This document shows positions 52,672 to 54,174 of a stretch of 54,174 nt of DNA, one piece after another. How positions within the stretch are numbered: the first letter of the stretch is position 1; every line of letters begins with the position of its first letter. The notes under the pieces were generated by a model. It had not been told where the DNA came from. It searched no databases and saw only the letters and a list, made by a program, of their open reading frames with translations. Made by a program: the position numbers and the translations under genes. The stretch is from Deltaproteobacteria bacterium (GTDB taxonomy: Bacteria; Desulfobacterota; Syntrophia; Syntrophales; UBA2185): contig VGTB01000004.1 in assembly GCA_016874835.1 (NCBI GenBank), forward strand, positions 1 through 54,174, in the 5' to 3' direction.

Positions 52672-53418
52672 ATGATGCATTTGCCACAGATAAAAACGGC
52701 TTTTGTGCTGGGGGCGGGACTGGGAATGCGTCTCCGCCCCCTGACAGACACCTGTCCGAAGCCACTTTTACCCGTGAACGGACGCCCCATAATCACCTAC
52801 GTAATGGATCATCTGATCACAGCAGGCATTGAGCGCTTCATCGTCAATACCCACCACTGTGCGGAAGCCTACCACCGGGTTTTCCCTGACCGGCAGTGGA
52901 GGACCATCCCCATCATCTTTCGCCACGAACCGGTCCTTCTTGACACCGCAGGCGGTATAAAAAATATTGAAGATCTCCTTGAGAATGATCCTGTACTCCT
53001 TGTGTACAACGGCGACATCATCACGGACCTCCCGCTGCAGAGACTTTTCGATACCCACCGGGAGAAGCAAAAGGAAGCAACACTCGCACTGCGAAGCAAA
53101 GGCTCTCCGTTGAATGTGAATATAAACAATCGTGGTGAGGTATGTGATCTGCGTCAGATTCTCGGAGACCCCGGCGTCATGAGTTGTCTCTTTACCGGTA
53201 TCTACGTCGTCGAGAAACGTTTCCTGAGCCGTCTGAAACCGGGCCACAAGGAATCGGTCATCAACGTGTTCATCGAGATGATAAGAGAAAAGCCCGGTTC
53301 GGTATCGGGAGTGATTATTGACGAAGGTCAATGGCACGACATCGGTTCCACCGAGGAATATGAAAGAATGAACACCTTTCTCCCGCAATCCGGCAATGGG
53401 GATGCTTCAAATCAATAG
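52672..53418 (+). CDS. Nucleotidyltransferase, MurU-like
   Basis: A 248-residue sugar-1-phosphate nucleotidyltransferase of the GT-A fold. The N-terminal motif GAGLGMRLRPLT followed by PKPLLPVNG (Arg20, Lys30) binds the nucleotide; LVYNGDIITD supplies the metal-binding Asp; WHDIGSTEEYERM is the typical end. The size and the adjacent APH-like kinase resemble MurU, which makes UDP-MurNAc from MurNAc-1-phosphate in the AmgK/MurU recycling pathway. RmlA- or mannose-type activity cannot be excluded. It lies nine bases after the SpoIID gene and 12 before the kinase gene. Confidence 0.85.
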   Translation: MMHLPQIKTAFVLGAGLGMRLRPLTDTCPKPLLPVNGRPIITYVMDHLITAGIERFIVNTHHCAEAYHRVFPDRQWRTIPIIFRHEPVLLDTAGGIKNIEDLLENDPVLLVYNGDIITDLPLQRLFDTHREKQKEATLALRSKGSPLNVNINNRGEVCDLRQILGDPGVMSCLFTGIYVVEKRFLSRLKPGHKESVINVFIEMIREKPGSVSGVIIDEGQWHDIGSTEEYERMNTFLPQSGNGDASNQ

Positions 53419-53430
53419 AAATCTTTTCCG

Positions 53431-54174
53431 ATGAAACGCGCGTATTCTGAAATGCATGACTTCGCCCGCCAGGTCCTGAGCCTCGGGAGAGCAGTCCCCC
53501 TTCGCATTTCCCTTTTGGCAAGGGGCGGCTCACACCGCTCTTTCTACCGCATCCGCTGGGGGAAAAATCTCTCCGCCGTCTTCATGCACTACGACCATAC
53601 ACGGGAAGAAAACAATTATTATGCAGAGATTGCAACATTTCTCCGCGGTATCGGCATCCCCTCACCGCAGATCATGGCTCATGACCCCGCGCGAGGATTC
53701 ATCCTTATGGAAGACCTTGGTGATGTGACCCTCTGGTCTTTGCGTCACAGACCGTGGCGAGAAAGAAGTCATTATTACCGGTTAACCCTTTCCATCATGC
53801 ACAGACTTCATACCTTCCCCCTGGAGAGGTTCCCCGGTGGCGAAGTCCGCCTCATGGCCGGATTCGGAGAAGAACTCTATCGATGGGAACATAATTATTT
53901 TCTGGACAACTGTGTCCGGGAGGCATGCGGCATGAAACTCGACGAGGGCACGCGAAAAAAATTATCCGCCGAACTGAGAAATTTATCACATCGTCTCGGA
54001 AAAACCGCGCTATGCCTTGTACACAGGGATTTTCAGTCCCGAAATGTAATGATTCGCGATCACGAGCCGGTGCTCATCGATTTCCAGGGTATGCGCTTCG
54101 GCAGCATGTTCTATGATCTGGGATCGCTCCTCTACGATCCCTATGTGACCTTTACAGAAAGAGAACGGGAGGCC
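53431..54174 (+). CDS. AmgK-like sugar kinase (5' part, runs off window)
   Basis: An open frame of 248 codons from ATG 53431 to the window end with no stop, so the C-terminus is missing. It is an aminoglycoside-phosphotransferase-fold kinase: the Brenner motif HRDFQSRN gives catalytic Asp200 and Asn205, and LIDFQGMRFGSMFYDLGSLLYD (Asp217) binds the metal. This matches AmgK, which phosphorylates MurNAc and GlcNAc at the anomeric position to feed MurU. The adjacent MurU-like gene supports the assignment. Full AmgK proteins are about 340 residues, so roughly a quarter is missing. Only a weak ribosome-binding site is visible. Confidence 0.85.
   Translation, partial: MKRAYSEMHDFARQVLSLGRAVPLRISLLARGGSHRSFYRIRWGKNLSAVFMHYDHTREENNYYAEIATFLRGIGIPSPQIMAHDPARGFILMEDLGDVTLWSLRHRPWRERSHYYRLTLSIMHRLHTFPLERFPGGEVRLMAGFGEELYRWEHNYFLDNCVREACGMKLDEGTRKKLSAELRNLSHRLGKTALCLVHRDFQSRNVMIRDHEPVLIDFQGMRFGSMFYDLGSLLYDPYVTFTEREREA

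Noticed and set aside
1-54174. tRNA/rRNA genes, CRISPR arrays, insertion sequences, prophage
   Set aside because: No TTCGA-type tRNA loops with acceptor pairing, no repeat-spacer pattern, and no transposase, integrase or phage genes were recognised.

Overview
The window looks like chromosomal DNA of a Gram-negative anaerobe of the deltaproteobacterial / Desulfobacterota type, perhaps near Syntrophales; this assignment is an inference from gene content and order. Supporting signs are the rplY-pth-ychF order, a trpS-scpA-scpB-rluB block, a GAF sigma-54 activator, a GerMN-domain protein, an RND pump with a TolC-type outer-membrane channel and a short ArgA-type acetyltransferase. Coding density is high. 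I see no insertion sequence, prophage, CRISPR array, tRNA or rRNA.

Region 1 (1-11 kb): the end of ribosomal protein L25, pth and ychF run rightward. Next comes an unusual 0.9 kb intergenic zone with several inverted repeats and a leftward terminator preceded by two more hairpins (candidate small RNA). Leftward genes follow: an unknown 72-aa protein and an HD phosphohydrolase; then GerMN protein, elongation factor G, RCK-type K+ channel, stand-alone cyclic-nucleotide-binding protein and GAF/sigma-54 activator.

Region 2 (11-21 kb): a rightward LysM protein, a two-cysteine tRNA-thiolation-like PP-loop protein and a ChrA transporter overlap end to end. Leftward genes are a DUF4301 protein and a compact Ser/Thr phosphorylation module (CHASE2-kinase, PP2C phosphatase, double-FHA protein).

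Region 3 (21-31 kb): a TetR-controlled RND efflux operon (TetR, TolC, adaptor, pump, PII-like PG0541 protein) lies divergent from a zinc-uptake operon (Zur-like regulator, ZnuA, ZnuC, ZnuB). Candidate promoter and operators lie between them.

Region 4 (31-47 kb): a BASS-like transporter, an acyl-CoA synthetase, Fe-type superoxide dismutase and radC run rightward. Leftward are an M50 protease, an IHF-like protein, rluB, scpB, scpA, trpS and HU. A UbiA prenyltransferase plus AhbD/NirJ-like radical SAM pair is rightward and converges on MltA, a NAGS-like acetyltransferase, recN and nadK.

Region 5 (47.4 kb to the end): a lipoprotein carrying a TPR region and a CHAT protease domain, a nitroreductase, a DUF2784 membrane protein, then a tight SpoIID-like / MurU-like / AmgK-like set. 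The last gene runs off the window. This set suggests cell-wall sugar recycling, but its SpoIID protein has no export signal.
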